DNA of 64,000 nt, taken from positions 1 to 64,000 of the forward strand of contig NZ_LYBV02000030.1 of NCBI RefSeq assembly GCF_001660705.2. Direction: 5' to 3'. The position numbers were made by a program, and so were the translations under genes. This stretch comes from Saccharicrinis aurantiacus (lineage in GTDB: Bacteria; Bacteroidota; Bacteroidia; Bacteroidales; Marinilabiliaceae). Below the pieces are notes generated by a model that saw nothing but the letters and a program-made list of their open reading frames with translations, searched no databases and was not told where the DNA came from. Every line of letters starts with the position of its first letter. The stretch's first letter is position 1. Below, in pieces: positions 43,895 to 52,975 of this stretch.

Positions 43895-44245
43895 ATGGAT
43901 AAATCACTAAAGTGTTCCACTCTAATTGAAACTATTGTAGCCATGTTAATAGCATCAATAGTATTTACCATGGCATTTGCAACGTTATTGAATTTATTTT
44001 CTTCATCAAAGTTGTATACGCAGGCCTATTACGAACTAAATGCATTTAGTCGTATGGACGCACTTAAAAATAATTTAGTTCATGGAGAAGTAGAGTTATT
44101 GAAAGAGTATGATTTCTTTATACTAAAAGAAAATGTTAGCTATCATAGTGATGATTTGATGCTTTTAGAAGTTTTTATTTATGATAGATGTGAAGTTTTA
44201 AAGGCAGAAGTAAAATCATATATGCCTCGACCTATCATTAAGTAA
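43895..44245 (+). CDS. Minor pseudopilin (GspI/H-like)
   Basis: A 116-residue prepilin-like protein: short basic leader MDKSLKCS, then TLIETIVAMLIASIVFTMAF with Glu at +5 of a Ser/Thr-type cleavage site. A small beta domain follows. It is one of two consecutive minor pseudopilins before the GspF gene; H, I and J cannot be told apart from this sequence. Confidence 0.75.
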   Translation: MDKSLKCSTLIETIVAMLIASIVFTMAFATLLNLFSSSKLYTQAYYELNAFSRMDALKNNLVHGEVELLKEYDFFILKENVSYHSDDLMLLEVFIYDRCEVLKAEVKSYMPRPIIK

Positions 44246-44253
44246 ACTATTAA

Positions 44254-44745
44254 ATGTATAAGGTGTCAAGTAAACTGAAATCTTTCACTGTCTTGGAGGT
44301 AGTGATTGTTGTTTTAATATCATCATTATTAACTTTATTTGTAACAGCTGGTTATCAATTTTTAATAATGCGGTATGTCTCGTTTGTTGATTATAATAAT
44401 GCTTACGATGATTTAATGATTGTTGATAGGCAATTGCGGTATGATTTTATGAATGCAGATATTGTAACTTTTGATAATGGTAATATCATAAATGTCACAA
44501 AGGAAAATTTCAACAGTATTTCCTATATATTTCAGGAAAATGTAATAATACGAAAGCAGGGAATTCGTATTGATTATTTTAAGTTAGATGTACTTGAGAA
44601 ACAAATAAGATATCTGACTTTTCGTGAAAAAAAAACACATCTAGTAGATAGATTTCACCTTCATGTTACTATCATGTCAAAACCAATTTTACTTAGTTAT
44701 GCTATTAATTATGATCCGTATTTTTTAATGAAACAATATGAGTGA
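44254..44745 (+). CDS. Minor pseudopilin (GspJ-like)
   Basis: A 163-residue prepilin: basic leader MYKVSSKLKS, then FTVLEVVIVVLISSLLTLFV with Phe+1 and Glu+5, and a larger beta-rich domain (DDLMIVDRQLRYDFMNADIV...) as in GspJ, which contacts GspK and GspI at the pseudopilus tip. Its 3' end overlaps the GspF gene by 8 bp. Confidence 0.8.
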   Translation: MYKVSSKLKSFTVLEVVIVVLISSLLTLFVTAGYQFLIMRYVSFVDYNNAYDDLMIVDRQLRYDFMNADIVTFDNGNIINVTKENFNSISYIFQENVIIRKQGIRIDYFKLDVLEKQIRYLTFREKKTHLVDRFHLHVTIMSKPILLSYAINYDPYFLMKQYE

Positions 44746-45874
44746 TAAAACAAATGGAGTGATATTAAAAAAGACTACCAAGATTAGTGATAATAAAATA
44801 AATTCAACTAATCAAATACCCTTCACTATAAGAAAAACTAAATTATCAGATAAAGATAAAGAGTTATTTTATTTGGAATTATTTTCAATGCTTGAGGCAG
44901 GTATTGACATAAAGCGATGCTTAGATATTCTAATGACACAACAAACAAAAGTTGCTGATAAAGAAATCTACAAACAGCTCCAAATTCTTATTTTAAAAGG
45001 TAATTCCTTATCCTCTAGTATGAAGAGCGTTAAGGTGTTTTCATCATACGAGTATTATTGTGTCCAAATAGGAGAGGAGAGTGGTCAACTATTAAAGGTT
45101 CTTGTTGAATTGTCAGGGTTTTACACTGCTAAGTTGCGCTTACGTAAACAGCTAGTGAAGAGTCTTTCATACCCATTTGTTATTGTAATGGCTTCTATAG
45201 GTGCAGTTGCATTTATGTTAACTTTTATAGTCCCAATGTTCAGTGATATTTTCAAACGATTTGATGGTAATTTACCCTATTTGACTAAAATTTTCATCAA
45301 TTTGTCTTCTACAATTGGGAATAATATTATTGCTATATTATTAGTTATGTTTATTGGTGTAATTGGTATTATTTACGGTTTTAAAAATAAAAAAATAACT
45401 AAAAAAATGCAGATATTATATTTAAAGATACCATACGTAGGCCAATTAATATCGGGGATTTATTTGTCAAGGTTTTTTTCCTCAATGTCATTACTCCTAT
45501 CATCTAAAGTCCCCTTGGTAGATTCCTTAGATTTAGTAGGTAAGATGGTTGAATTTTATCCATTACAAATCATTCTAGTTAAAGCAAAAGCAGATATTCA
45601 TAAAGGAAGTAGCTTATGTAGTTCATTGAAAGGTCATAAACTGTTTGATGCAAAAGTTATAGCTATGGTAAATATTGGTGAGGATATAAATAAGTTGCCT
45701 GAGTTTTTTGCTAAATTAAATAGTCGTTACACAGAAGAGTTAGAGGTAAAATCAGCTGCGTTAAATACTTTTCTTGAACCAATAATTATTATGGGTTTGG
45801 GTATAGTTATTGGCTTAATTCTCGTATCAATGTATCTACCTATGTTTAAACTATCAACATCGATGGGGCTTTAG
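44738..45874 (+). CDS. GspF/PilC-type inner-membrane platform protein
   Basis: A 378-residue protein with two T2SSF cytoplasmic domains (LELFSMLEAGIDIKRCLDIL and SRFFSSMSLLLSSKVPLVDS) and three transmembrane helices (FVIVMASIGAVAFMLTFIV, IIAILLVMFIGVIGIIYG, and the C-terminal IIMGLGIVIGLILVSMYLPM). It forms the platform for pilus assembly. It is last in the operon; a strong terminator lies 51 bp downstream. Confidence 0.92.
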   Translation: MSDKTNGVILKKTTKISDNKINSTNQIPFTIRKTKLSDKDKELFYLELFSMLEAGIDIKRCLDILMTQQTKVADKEIYKQLQILILKGNSLSSSMKSVKVFSSYEYYCVQIGEESGQLLKVLVELSGFYTAKLRLRKQLVKSLSYPFVIVMASIGAVAFMLTFIVPMFSDIFKRFDGNLPYLTKIFINLSSTIGNNIIAILLVMFIGVIGIIYGFKNKKITKKMQILYLKIPYVGQLISGIYLSRFFSSMSLLLSSKVPLVDSLDLVGKMVEFYPLQIILVKAKADIHKGSSLCSSLKGHKLFDAKVIAMVNIGEDINKLPEFFAKLNSRYTEELEVKSAALNTFLEPIIIMGLGIVIGLILVSMYLPMFKLSTSMGL

Positions 45875-45924
45875 TATTTAATAGAGTTGAATATTAACTT
45901 ATAGATTAGGAAGTCTTAAAAAGT

Positions 45925-45952
45925 TGAATTTCCCCTTTTTGGGGGAAATTCA
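45925..45952. terminator. Bidirectional terminator between secretion operon and integrase
   Basis: An 11-bp stem TGAATTTCCCC / GGGGAAATTCA with a short T-rich loop, positioned between two convergent genes. Confidence 0.8.
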
Positions 45953-45966
45953 GATCATCATATCGA

Positions 45967-47181
45967 TTAGTACAAATTCTTAATCTTCTCCATGTTCTTT
46001 TGAATTAAAGCTTCCGTTGTTCGTGCATAACGCTGCGTCATTTTAGTGCTTGAATGACCCAATGTTTTTGAAACAACCTCCAACGGTATATTATTTTCCA
46101 AAGTAACGGTAGTTGCAAAAGTATGCCGTGCTGTGTGTGTCGATATGGGTTTATCAATCCCACATATCATACCAATCTCTTTGAGGTATGCATTCATTTT
46201 TTGGTTGCTTAAAACAGGGAGTACTGCATCCTTTTCAATTAGTTCTGGAACATCTTTATATTTTGCCATCAGCTTTTTAGCCGCATCAATTACAAATATG
46301 GTACTCATCTGTTTTGTTTTCATCCTCTTTTTATGAATCCAAGTACTACCATTTCCATCTGTAGTAATATGCTCACGTTTTAGTGTTTTAACATCAGAGA
46401 ATGCCAATCCTGTAAAACAACAAAATACAAAAACATCTCGCACCTGCACTATTCTTTCAATGCTAATATCTTTAAATATAATTGTATAAAGTTCTTCTTT
46501 ACTAAGGTAGATTGCATCAACAGGCTTAAGTTTAAATTTAATTGTGGAAAATGGGTCTTTCTTCATCCAACCATTGGCTATGGCTATTCGAACTATCTTC
46601 TTAAAGTTCTTTAGATATTTAATGGTAGTGTTGTGTGCACATTTACGCTCTGTTTTTAAGTATAGCTCATAATTACGCACAAACTGATGGTTTAGGTCTT
46701 CTAGTGCTAGGTCTTCGCGTTTATACTGCCATTTAATGAATTCTTTAGTATGCATGTAAGAGGTTTCGTAACGCTGAACCGTATCAGGGGCAAAGTCAAT
46801 ACCAATTAACTTCTTGGCATTATTGTTATGTTCCCGAAATACTTTTAAGATGGTTCTTCGTGTTTCTTTTTTGCCAACTAGTTTTTCTTGAATAATGCGA
46901 GCAGTAACAGTTTGGTTATCTAAACGCATAAAGTCTATATAGGATAATATTTTCTTGTTGTATTGATCAATAAACTCATTGATCTCAATAGCAAATTGAG
47001 TTTTGCCTTTTGCTCTTTCCTTTTTGTCATCCCATAATTTGGGAGGGATGTGCTTTTTTAACGAGAACTCAGTTCTTTCTTTATTAATAGTAATTCTTAC
47101 GAATATTGTTGCATCACCCTTTTGGGTAAGTTTTGTTCTTTTTATAAAGAACAAGGTTTTGACATTTTTTAGTCCACTCAT
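45967..47181 (-). CDS. Tyrosine site-specific integrase (Bacteroidota mobile-element type)
   Basis: A 404-residue recombinase: an N-terminal arm-binding domain (KTLFFIKRTKLTQKGDATIF), a SAM-like core-binding domain (about 95-195), and a catalytic domain. HTARHTFATTV (His-x-x-Arg) and LGHSSTKMTQRYAR carry the later His and the nucleophilic Tyr. The first catalytic arginine box reads FTGLAFSDV, with Ala where many families have TGLR; a replaced first Arg is known in IntDOT-type integrases. I start at ATG 47181; the upstream reading frame to a TTG at 47247 is unlikely. The gene points away from the 3' end of tRNA-Ser, the classical integrated-element arrangement, so attR is probably in the tRNA 3' end. 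Confidence 0.88.
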   Translation of the reverse strand: MSGLKNVKTLFFIKRTKLTQKGDATIFVRITINKERTEFSLKKHIPPKLWDDKKERAKGKTQFAIEINEFIDQYNKKILSYIDFMRLDNQTVTARIIQEKLVGKKETRRTILKVFREHNNNAKKLIGIDFAPDTVQRYETSYMHTKEFIKWQYKREDLALEDLNHQFVRNYELYLKTERKCAHNTTIKYLKNFKKIVRIAIANGWMKKDPFSTIKFKLKPVDAIYLSKEELYTIIFKDISIERIVQVRDVFVFCCFTGLAFSDVKTLKREHITTDGNGSTWIHKKRMKTKQMSTIFVIDAAKKLMAKYKDVPELIEKDAVLPVLSNQKMNAYLKEIGMICGIDKPISTHTARHTFATTVTLENNIPLEVVSKTLGHSSTKMTQRYARTTEALIQKNMEKIKNLY

Positions 47182-47372
47182 AACGATAATTTTTAATGTT
47201 AAAATTATTTTTACAAGCTCATTATGTAACGATCTAAAACCAAGCAATACAGTGCAATGTAGAGTTTTTCAGTATATCAATCGAGGACTTGAAGAGGAGC
47301 ATATTAAGTCCTCGATAAGTCCGCTCTAAAACTGCCTTTTCCTGCTATTTATTGCACACTTTTGCGCATAAA

Positions 47373-47403
47373 AAAACCCTGTAAGTGTGACTTACAGGGT
47401 TTT
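47373..47403 (-). terminator. Terminator downstream of tRNA-Ser
   Basis: 12-bp stem AAACCCTGTAAG / CTTACAGGGTTT with a 5-base loop; on the minus strand it is followed by TTTT. It lies 25 bp after the tRNA 3' end. Confidence 0.75.
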
Positions 47404-47425
47404 ACTTTAAATTGCTTTCGCACTC

Positions 47426-47514
<89 letters not shown>

Positions 47515-47528
47515 TTATTTCAGTTCGG

Positions 47529-47536
47529 CAAATATA
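47529..47536 (-). promoter_or_regulatory. Putative -7 box of the tRNA-Ser promoter
   Basis: TATATTTG on the minus strand matches the Bacteroidota -7 consensus TAnnTTTG and lies 14 bp before the tRNA 5' end. A good -33 TTG at standard spacing is not obvious. Confidence 0.55.
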
Positions 47537-47607
47537 TAAAAAGGAATCGGATTTACTGTAGTAATACTAGTGAGCAAATTATGTTTTCTGAAATGGTGAG
47601 ATTTCAT

Positions 47608-48624
47608 TTACCCATTGGTAATTTGAACAGAAGATTCTCTAATATTTAATTTACCGTTAAGAACTATGCTTTGCGGAACAAATATACCCTTGTTATTAAT
47701 CTGTTCTACCAATAATTCGGCAGCAGCCTTTCCAATTTCGTAAGTTGGCTGTTTTACCGAAGTTAGGCTAGGACATACATGCTCTGCTAATTTCGATTCT
47801 GAGAAACCTACAATAGCCACATCTTCGGGTATCTTATAACCATTGTTCTTAAGTGTCTTCATAAAGCCGATGGCACTTTGGTCACTTGCTGCAAAAATAG
47901 CACGAGGTACAGTATCTTCTTCCACCATTTGTTGTGCTAATTCTTCACCCTCACGCATGCTAAATCCACAGCTGATTATATGGCCAGGAGTTAATTTATA
48001 CTTTCGGTGTGCATCATTAAAACCTCTACTTCGTTCTTTACTAAGTAATAAATTTTTAGGACCAGCAATATGGGCAATGTCAGTATAACCCTGAACAATT
48101 AGGTGTTCAGTCGCAAAAAAAGCCCATTTATAATCATCAAAAACCACTTTACTAGTATTTAAATTCTCAGCTACTCTATTGAAGAAAACGATAGGCATGT
48201 TTCGTTTCAATAATTTCTCATAAAAAGAATTGTTATTGTTTTCTGAAGTGAGCGAAACAAGTAGTCCATCTACCATATTATCCACTAATGTTTCTACATT
48301 CTTCAGCTCTGTTTCTTCCGATTCGTTCGACTGCATAATTAATACCTGATAGCCTTTTTCGTGCAAAACTTCTTGTGCACCCAGTAAAACCTCTGGGAAA
48401 AAACTATTTACAAACTCGGGCACTACTATGCCAACATTAAAAGATCGTTGCTGAATTAGTTTTCTGGCAATGGGGTTGGGGCGATAGCCCATTTCTTCTG
48501 CAGTTTTTAAAATCAACTCTCTAGTTTCGGGTTTAATATCGTACTTATCATTAAATGCTCGCGATATTGTTGATACTGCCAGATTTAATTCTTTTGCGAC
48601 ATCCTTTATGGTAATATGTTTCAT
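47608..48624 (-). CDS. LacI-family transcriptional regulator
   Basis: A 338-residue LacI/GalR repressor: N-terminal HTH and hinge (TIKDVAKELNLAVSTISRAF, RPNPIARKLIQQ), then a periplasmic-binding-like effector domain (FNVGIVVPEFVNSFFPEVLL ... GYTDIAHIAGP ... RAIFAASDQSAIGFM ... VAIVGFSESKLAEHVCPSLT). It is transcribed away from the catabolic operon; two operator-like palindromes lie in the shared 146-bp region. It probably senses an oligosaccharide or sugar from the polymer and represses the operon and itself. Confidence 0.92.
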   Translation of the reverse strand: MKHITIKDVAKELNLAVSTISRAFNDKYDIKPETRELILKTAEEMGYRPNPIARKLIQQRSFNVGIVVPEFVNSFFPEVLLGAQEVLHEKGYQVLIMQSNESEETELKNVETLVDNMVDGLLVSLTSENNNNSFYEKLLKRNMPIVFFNRVAENLNTSKVVFDDYKWAFFATEHLIVQGYTDIAHIAGPKNLLLSKERSRGFNDAHRKYKLTPGHIISCGFSMREGEELAQQMVEEDTVPRAIFAASDQSAIGFMKTLKNNGYKIPEDVAIVGFSESKLAEHVCPSLTSVKQPTYEIGKAAAELLVEQINNKGIFVPQSIVLNGKLNIRESSVQITNG

Positions 48625-48651
48625 ATATATTGCTGGATTTTGTGCGGCTAA

Positions 48652-48702
48652 TTTCGGAAACGTTTCCGAAAAATAAAAACGTTTTCAGAAACGTTTCCGA
48701 AA
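48652..48702. promoter_or_regulatory. Two LacI-type operator palindromes
   Basis: 48652-48671 is a perfect 20-bp palindrome TTTCGGAAACGTTTCCGAAA; 48683-48702 is the same with one mismatch pair (TTTCAGAAAC...). The central CG is typical of LacI/GalR operators. Their centres are 31 bp apart, about three helical turns, so two dimers could bind on one face of DNA. They sit between lacI and the symporter gene. Confidence 0.85.
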
Positions 48703-48770
48703 AATATTGCGATTATTTGTTAGTTCAAGCTAATTGAATTAGCTTATTTAGCATCAAACAAAAAATAAAC

Positions 48771-50411
48771 ATGGGAGCAATTGATTTAACAGTAATCTTA
48801 GTATTTACACTTTTAGTTTTTATCTGCGGTATGAGTTTTTCTCGCTCGGGCAAAAACATGAAATCCTTTTTTGCAGCCGGAGGTGCTTTACCCTGGTGGA
48901 TGAGTGGGCTATCATTATTCATGAGTTTCTTCTCTGCAGGTACATTTGTTGTTTGGGGTTCCATTGCCTATCAAAGTGGATGGGTGGCTATTGCTATTCA
49001 GTGGACCATGTGTATTGCAGGTATTATAATTGGTTTATTTATTGCACCCCGTTGGCAAAAAACGGGCGCATTAACAGCAGCCGAATATATAACAGACCGT
49101 TTGGGGTATAAAACACAAAAGGTTTATACTTACTTGTTTTTATTGATCTCGGTATTTACAACGGGCGCATTTTTATATCCCGTTGCAAAAATTGTTGAAG
49201 TATCTACCGGTATTCCTATTTATGCGAGTATAGTATTTTTGGGCGTATTAATATTAATATATACCACAGTTGGTGGACTTTGGGCGGTAATTGTTACTGA
49301 TGTGCTGCAATTTGTTGTATTAACAGCAGCAGTGCTTATTGTAGTACCAATGTCCTTTGATAAAATTGGTGGAATAAGTGAATTCGTAAATAATGCACCT
49401 GATCATTTCTTCGATTTTGTGAATGATGAATACTCGCCGTTATTTATGGTTGCCTTCGGATTGTATAATCTCTTTTTTATTGCAGGAAACTGGGCCTATG
49501 TACAGCGTTATACCTCGGTAGGTAGCCCAAAGGACGCTAAAAAAGTAGGCTTGCTGTTTGGTGGTCTTTACGTTTTTAGTCCACTTATTTGGATGTTGCC
49601 ACCAATGATTTATCGTGTTTTAAATCCCGATTTAGGTGGCTTGGCCGATGAAGGTGCTTATCTTTTAATGTGTAAAGAAGTATTACCAGTTGGTATGCTT
49701 GGTTTAATGTTAGGCGGAATGGTATTTGCAACATCAAGTTCGGTAAATACTACCCTAAATATATCAGCAGGTGTTTTAGCTAATGATGTATATAAAAACC
49801 TAAAACCCAATGCCAGCGATGAACAGTTAGTAAAGGTAGGTAAAATTGCTACAATTTCTTTAGGTGTCATCACCATCATTGTTGCCCTACTAGTGCCTAT
49901 GTTAGGTGGTATAGTTGAGGTGGTTATGAGTTTAGCTGCTTTAACAGGAGGTGCAATGTTTTTACCGCCATTATGGTCCTTGTTTTCTAAAAATATAACA
50001 GGTAAATCAGCCTTAACAGTTACTGTTATTTCATTAATTGTAAATGCATTTTTTAAATTTTTAGCCCCATCGCTTATAAACGTTGAGTTAGGAAGAGCCG
50101 CAGAAATGATGCTTGGGGTAGGGTTACCTATTGTTTTATTATTGATATCGGAATTTATTCTAAGTGGCTCACCATCTAAGGGTACTGAATATGAAATGTA
50201 TCAAACAAAAATTAATGCAAAAGTTAAGCTAGAGGAAGACGAAACTGCAGGAAATAAGAAAGGAGCCAGAGTAATTGGTATAGGTGTTGGAGCAACGGGC
50301 TCGTTAATTTTAGGCCTATCTTTTATAGCCGAAAATGGCGCTACCTTAGTTGGTAGTATGGGGCTTATTGTATTAATAGTTGGAGCAATAATAGTATATA
50401 AAAACAAGTAA
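48771..50411 (+). CDS. Sodium:solute symporter (SSS family)
   Basis: A 546-residue polytopic protein with about 13-14 transmembrane helices, beginning with VILVFTLLVFICGMSFSRSG, then KSFFAAGGALPWWMSGLSLF and FMSFFSAGTFVVWG (SSS motif region), and AGNWAYVQRYTSVGSPKDA. It imports a sugar or sugar derivative with sodium. It opens the operon controlled by the adjacent LacI operators. There is no SusC/SusD pair in the window, so outer-membrane uptake must be provided elsewhere. The substrate is not determined from sequence. Confidence 0.9.
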   Translation: MGAIDLTVILVFTLLVFICGMSFSRSGKNMKSFFAAGGALPWWMSGLSLFMSFFSAGTFVVWGSIAYQSGWVAIAIQWTMCIAGIIIGLFIAPRWQKTGALTAAEYITDRLGYKTQKVYTYLFLLISVFTTGAFLYPVAKIVEVSTGIPIYASIVFLGVLILIYTTVGGLWAVIVTDVLQFVVLTAAVLIVVPMSFDKIGGISEFVNNAPDHFFDFVNDEYSPLFMVAFGLYNLFFIAGNWAYVQRYTSVGSPKDAKKVGLLFGGLYVFSPLIWMLPPMIYRVLNPDLGGLADEGAYLLMCKEVLPVGMLGLMLGGMVFATSSSVNTTLNISAGVLANDVYKNLKPNASDEQLVKVGKIATISLGVITIIVALLVPMLGGIVEVVMSLAALTGGAMFLPPLWSLFSKNITGKSALTVTVISLIVNAFFKFLAPSLINVELGRAAEMMLGVGLPIVLLLISEFILSGSPSKGTEYEMYQTKINAKVKLEEDETAGNKKGARVIGIGVGATGSLILGLSFIAENGATLVGSMGLIVLIVGAIIVYKNK

Positions 50412-50566
50412 TATTCGTTCTTTAACCACTTGTATATATGGGTGTTTCAAGGTTCTCGCGAGACTTAGATTATCCAATCTCATCCATTTTGTGTGGTTTA
50501 AATAAGAGCATATAATTTGATGACTAGCTAAAGGCATCAAATAAACGATTCAAAAGAAATTGAAAA

Positions 50567-52843
50567 ATGATTCAAGAGAATTTCTCAACAAAAAAGCGCG
50601 ATAATAATACCGTGCACATGCAAGCCGATTTTGTAGTAGTCGGAGGAGGATTATCGGGTGTTTGTGCGGCAATAACAGCAGCACGTAAAGGAACTAAAAC
50701 CATCTTAGTTCAGGATAGACCTGTATTGGGAGGGAATGCATCGTCAGAGGTTCGCTTATGGGCTTTGGGGGCAACTTCGCATATGGGAAACAATAACCGC
50801 TGGTCTCGCGAAGGCGGAGTTATTGATGAGATATTGGTAGAAAACTTATATCGCAATAAAGAAGGTAATCCAGTTATTTTTGATACCATTTTATTGGATA
50901 AGGTAGTTAGCGAGAGCAATATCATATTACTTTTAAATACTTCAGTTTCTGAGGTAGAAAAGAAGAATGATAGAAATATAAAAAGTATAATAGGTTTTAA
51001 TAGTCAGAATTCAACTGAATACAAAATTAGTGCGCCATTGTTCTGTGATTCAACAGGTGATGGTTTGGTTGCTTTTCAGGCGGGTGCGAGTTTCAGAATT
51101 GGCGCAGAATCTAAAGAAGAATTCGGAGAACTTTTTGCTCCAGATAAATCTTATGGGGAGTTATTAGGACATTCTATGTTCTTCTATAGTAAGCCAAGCG
51201 ATAAGCCCGTTAAATATGTGGCGCCATCCTATGCATTAAAAGATATTAGTGCCATTCCTCGCTATAAAATCATCCGTAAAGATCAAACGGGGTGTAATTT
51301 CTGGTGGTTTGAGTATGGAGGCCGTTTAGATACAATACATGAAACCGAAGATATTAAATGGGAGTTGTGGAAAGTAATATACGGCGTTTGGGATTACATT
51401 AAAAATTCTGGTGAATTCGAAGGCGTAGAAAACCTCTCTTTAGAATGGGTTGCCAATGTTCCGGGTAAACGCGAAAGTCGCAGGTTCGAAGGTTTATATA
51501 TGATGAAGCAACAAGATGTATTAGGCCAACAGAAATTCGATGATGCGGTTGCATTTGGGGGATGGGCTGTCGATTTACATCCTGCAGATGGTGTTTATAG
51601 CGAATTATCAAGTTGTACACAATGGCATTCAAAAGGTGTGTACGATATTCCTTATCGCAGTTTTGTAAGTAAGGATATCGACAATTTATTCCTTTCAGGT
51701 CGTAATATTAGTGCTTCTCATATTGCATTTGGTTCTACGCGGGTAATGCTTACCTGTGGTTTTGGTGCTCAGGCAGTAGGGATGGCAGCTGCTATTTGTA
51801 ATGAGGATAACTTGTTGCCAGCGCAAATTCTGGAGAACGGTAAAATAAAACATCTTCAAAACGAATTGAATAAAACAGGGCAAAGTATTTTAAATAAACC
51901 AATTGAAAGAAGTGAGAATTTAGTTAACGATGCAGAACTTACAGCTTCTTCATCTTTACAATTAACAACGCTGCCAAATAGTGGCGAATGGTTAAAGTTA
52001 GGTGTTTCTGCAGCGCAAATGTTACCATTAAAGGCCAATCAGAAATATGCATTTAGCGTGCAGTTAAAAGCTGATGCCGATACCGAATTTGAAGTGCAAT
52101 TGCGAAGATCAGAATTGGCGAGTAACTATGCACCCGAACTAATTTTGGAAAGTAAAACAATCACCATCAGTAAAGGAATACAAGATGTTAATTTTGAATT
52201 TGATACTACAGTTGATGAAGATTTGTATGGATTTATAACTTTCATGGCAAATGAGCACTTAAGCATTGCTGAAAGTAATACACTAGTAAGTGGTGTAATG
52301 ACCGTCTTTAATGGGGTAAACGAAAAGGTATCTAATAATGGTAAACAAACGCCACCTGATGGAATTGGAGTTGATGAGTTTGAGTTTTGGATTCCAAATC
52401 GTCGTCCAGAAGGTAAAAATATAGCCATGCAAATAAGTCCGGCCATTTCATCCTTTGATGTAAATAATATTGGAAATGGCTATGTGCGTCCTTGGTTGCA
52501 AGCCAATGCTTGGGTTGCTGACATTAACGATAGTCATCCAACATTAAAAATTGAGTGGAATACAGAAAAAGAACTCTCTTCTATACGTTTATTTTTCGAT
52601 ACAGATTATGATCATGCTATGGAAACAGTTCAGTATGGACATCCAGAGGACGTAGTTCCATTTTGTGTTCGCAATTTTACAATTAAAACACTCGATGGAG
52701 TTGTAATTAAGGAAGTAAGAGGGAATTATCAGACCATGAATTATATACAAATTGATGAAGCAATTAAAACCAAAGGTTTAATCATAGAAGTGGAGCACCC
52801 ATCAAAAGATGTGCCTGCTTCAATCTTTGAAGTTATCTGTTAA
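50567..52843 (+). CDS. FAD-dependent oxidoreductase (FAD_oxidored family) with C-terminal beta domains
   Basis: A 758-residue protein. The N-terminal Rossmann/FAD motif is DFVVVGGGLSGVCAA (about 21-35) with GGNASSEVRLWALGA following. The central region (SLEWVANVPGKRESRRFEGL, SGRNISASHIAFGSTRVMLT) is the typical FAD_oxidored C-terminal part. From about residue 450 to the end are two beta-sandwich-like domains. There is no signal peptide. These proteins occur in many Bacteroidota polysaccharide loci; the oxidised sugar is unknown to me. Next gene starts 132 bp later. Confidence 0.85.
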   Translation: MIQENFSTKKRDNNTVHMQADFVVVGGGLSGVCAAITAARKGTKTILVQDRPVLGGNASSEVRLWALGATSHMGNNNRWSREGGVIDEILVENLYRNKEGNPVIFDTILLDKVVSESNIILLLNTSVSEVEKKNDRNIKSIIGFNSQNSTEYKISAPLFCDSTGDGLVAFQAGASFRIGAESKEEFGELFAPDKSYGELLGHSMFFYSKPSDKPVKYVAPSYALKDISAIPRYKIIRKDQTGCNFWWFEYGGRLDTIHETEDIKWELWKVIYGVWDYIKNSGEFEGVENLSLEWVANVPGKRESRRFEGLYMMKQQDVLGQQKFDDAVAFGGWAVDLHPADGVYSELSSCTQWHSKGVYDIPYRSFVSKDIDNLFLSGRNISASHIAFGSTRVMLTCGFGAQAVGMAAAICNEDNLLPAQILENGKIKHLQNELNKTGQSILNKPIERSENLVNDAELTASSSLQLTTLPNSGEWLKLGVSAAQMLPLKANQKYAFSVQLKADADTEFEVQLRRSELASNYAPELILESKTITISKGIQDVNFEFDTTVDEDLYGFITFMANEHLSIAESNTLVSGVMTVFNGVNEKVSNNGKQTPPDGIGVDEFEFWIPNRRPEGKNIAMQISPAISSFDVNNIGNGYVRPWLQANAWVADINDSHPTLKIEWNTEKELSSIRLFFDTDYDHAMETVQYGHPEDVVPFCVRNFTIKTLDGVVIKEVRGNYQTMNYIQIDEAIKTKGLIIEVEHPSKDVPASIFEVIC

Positions 52844-52975
52844 AGCACTTTGTATTATCCGAAGTACTTAGCATTTAAGGCTTCGGATAGTTAGGTTTTT
52901 AATTGAAATGGAGTTTAGCTAAAAATAGCCCTAGATAAAATAAAATATGGATTTGAGTACTAACTATTATTTTCT

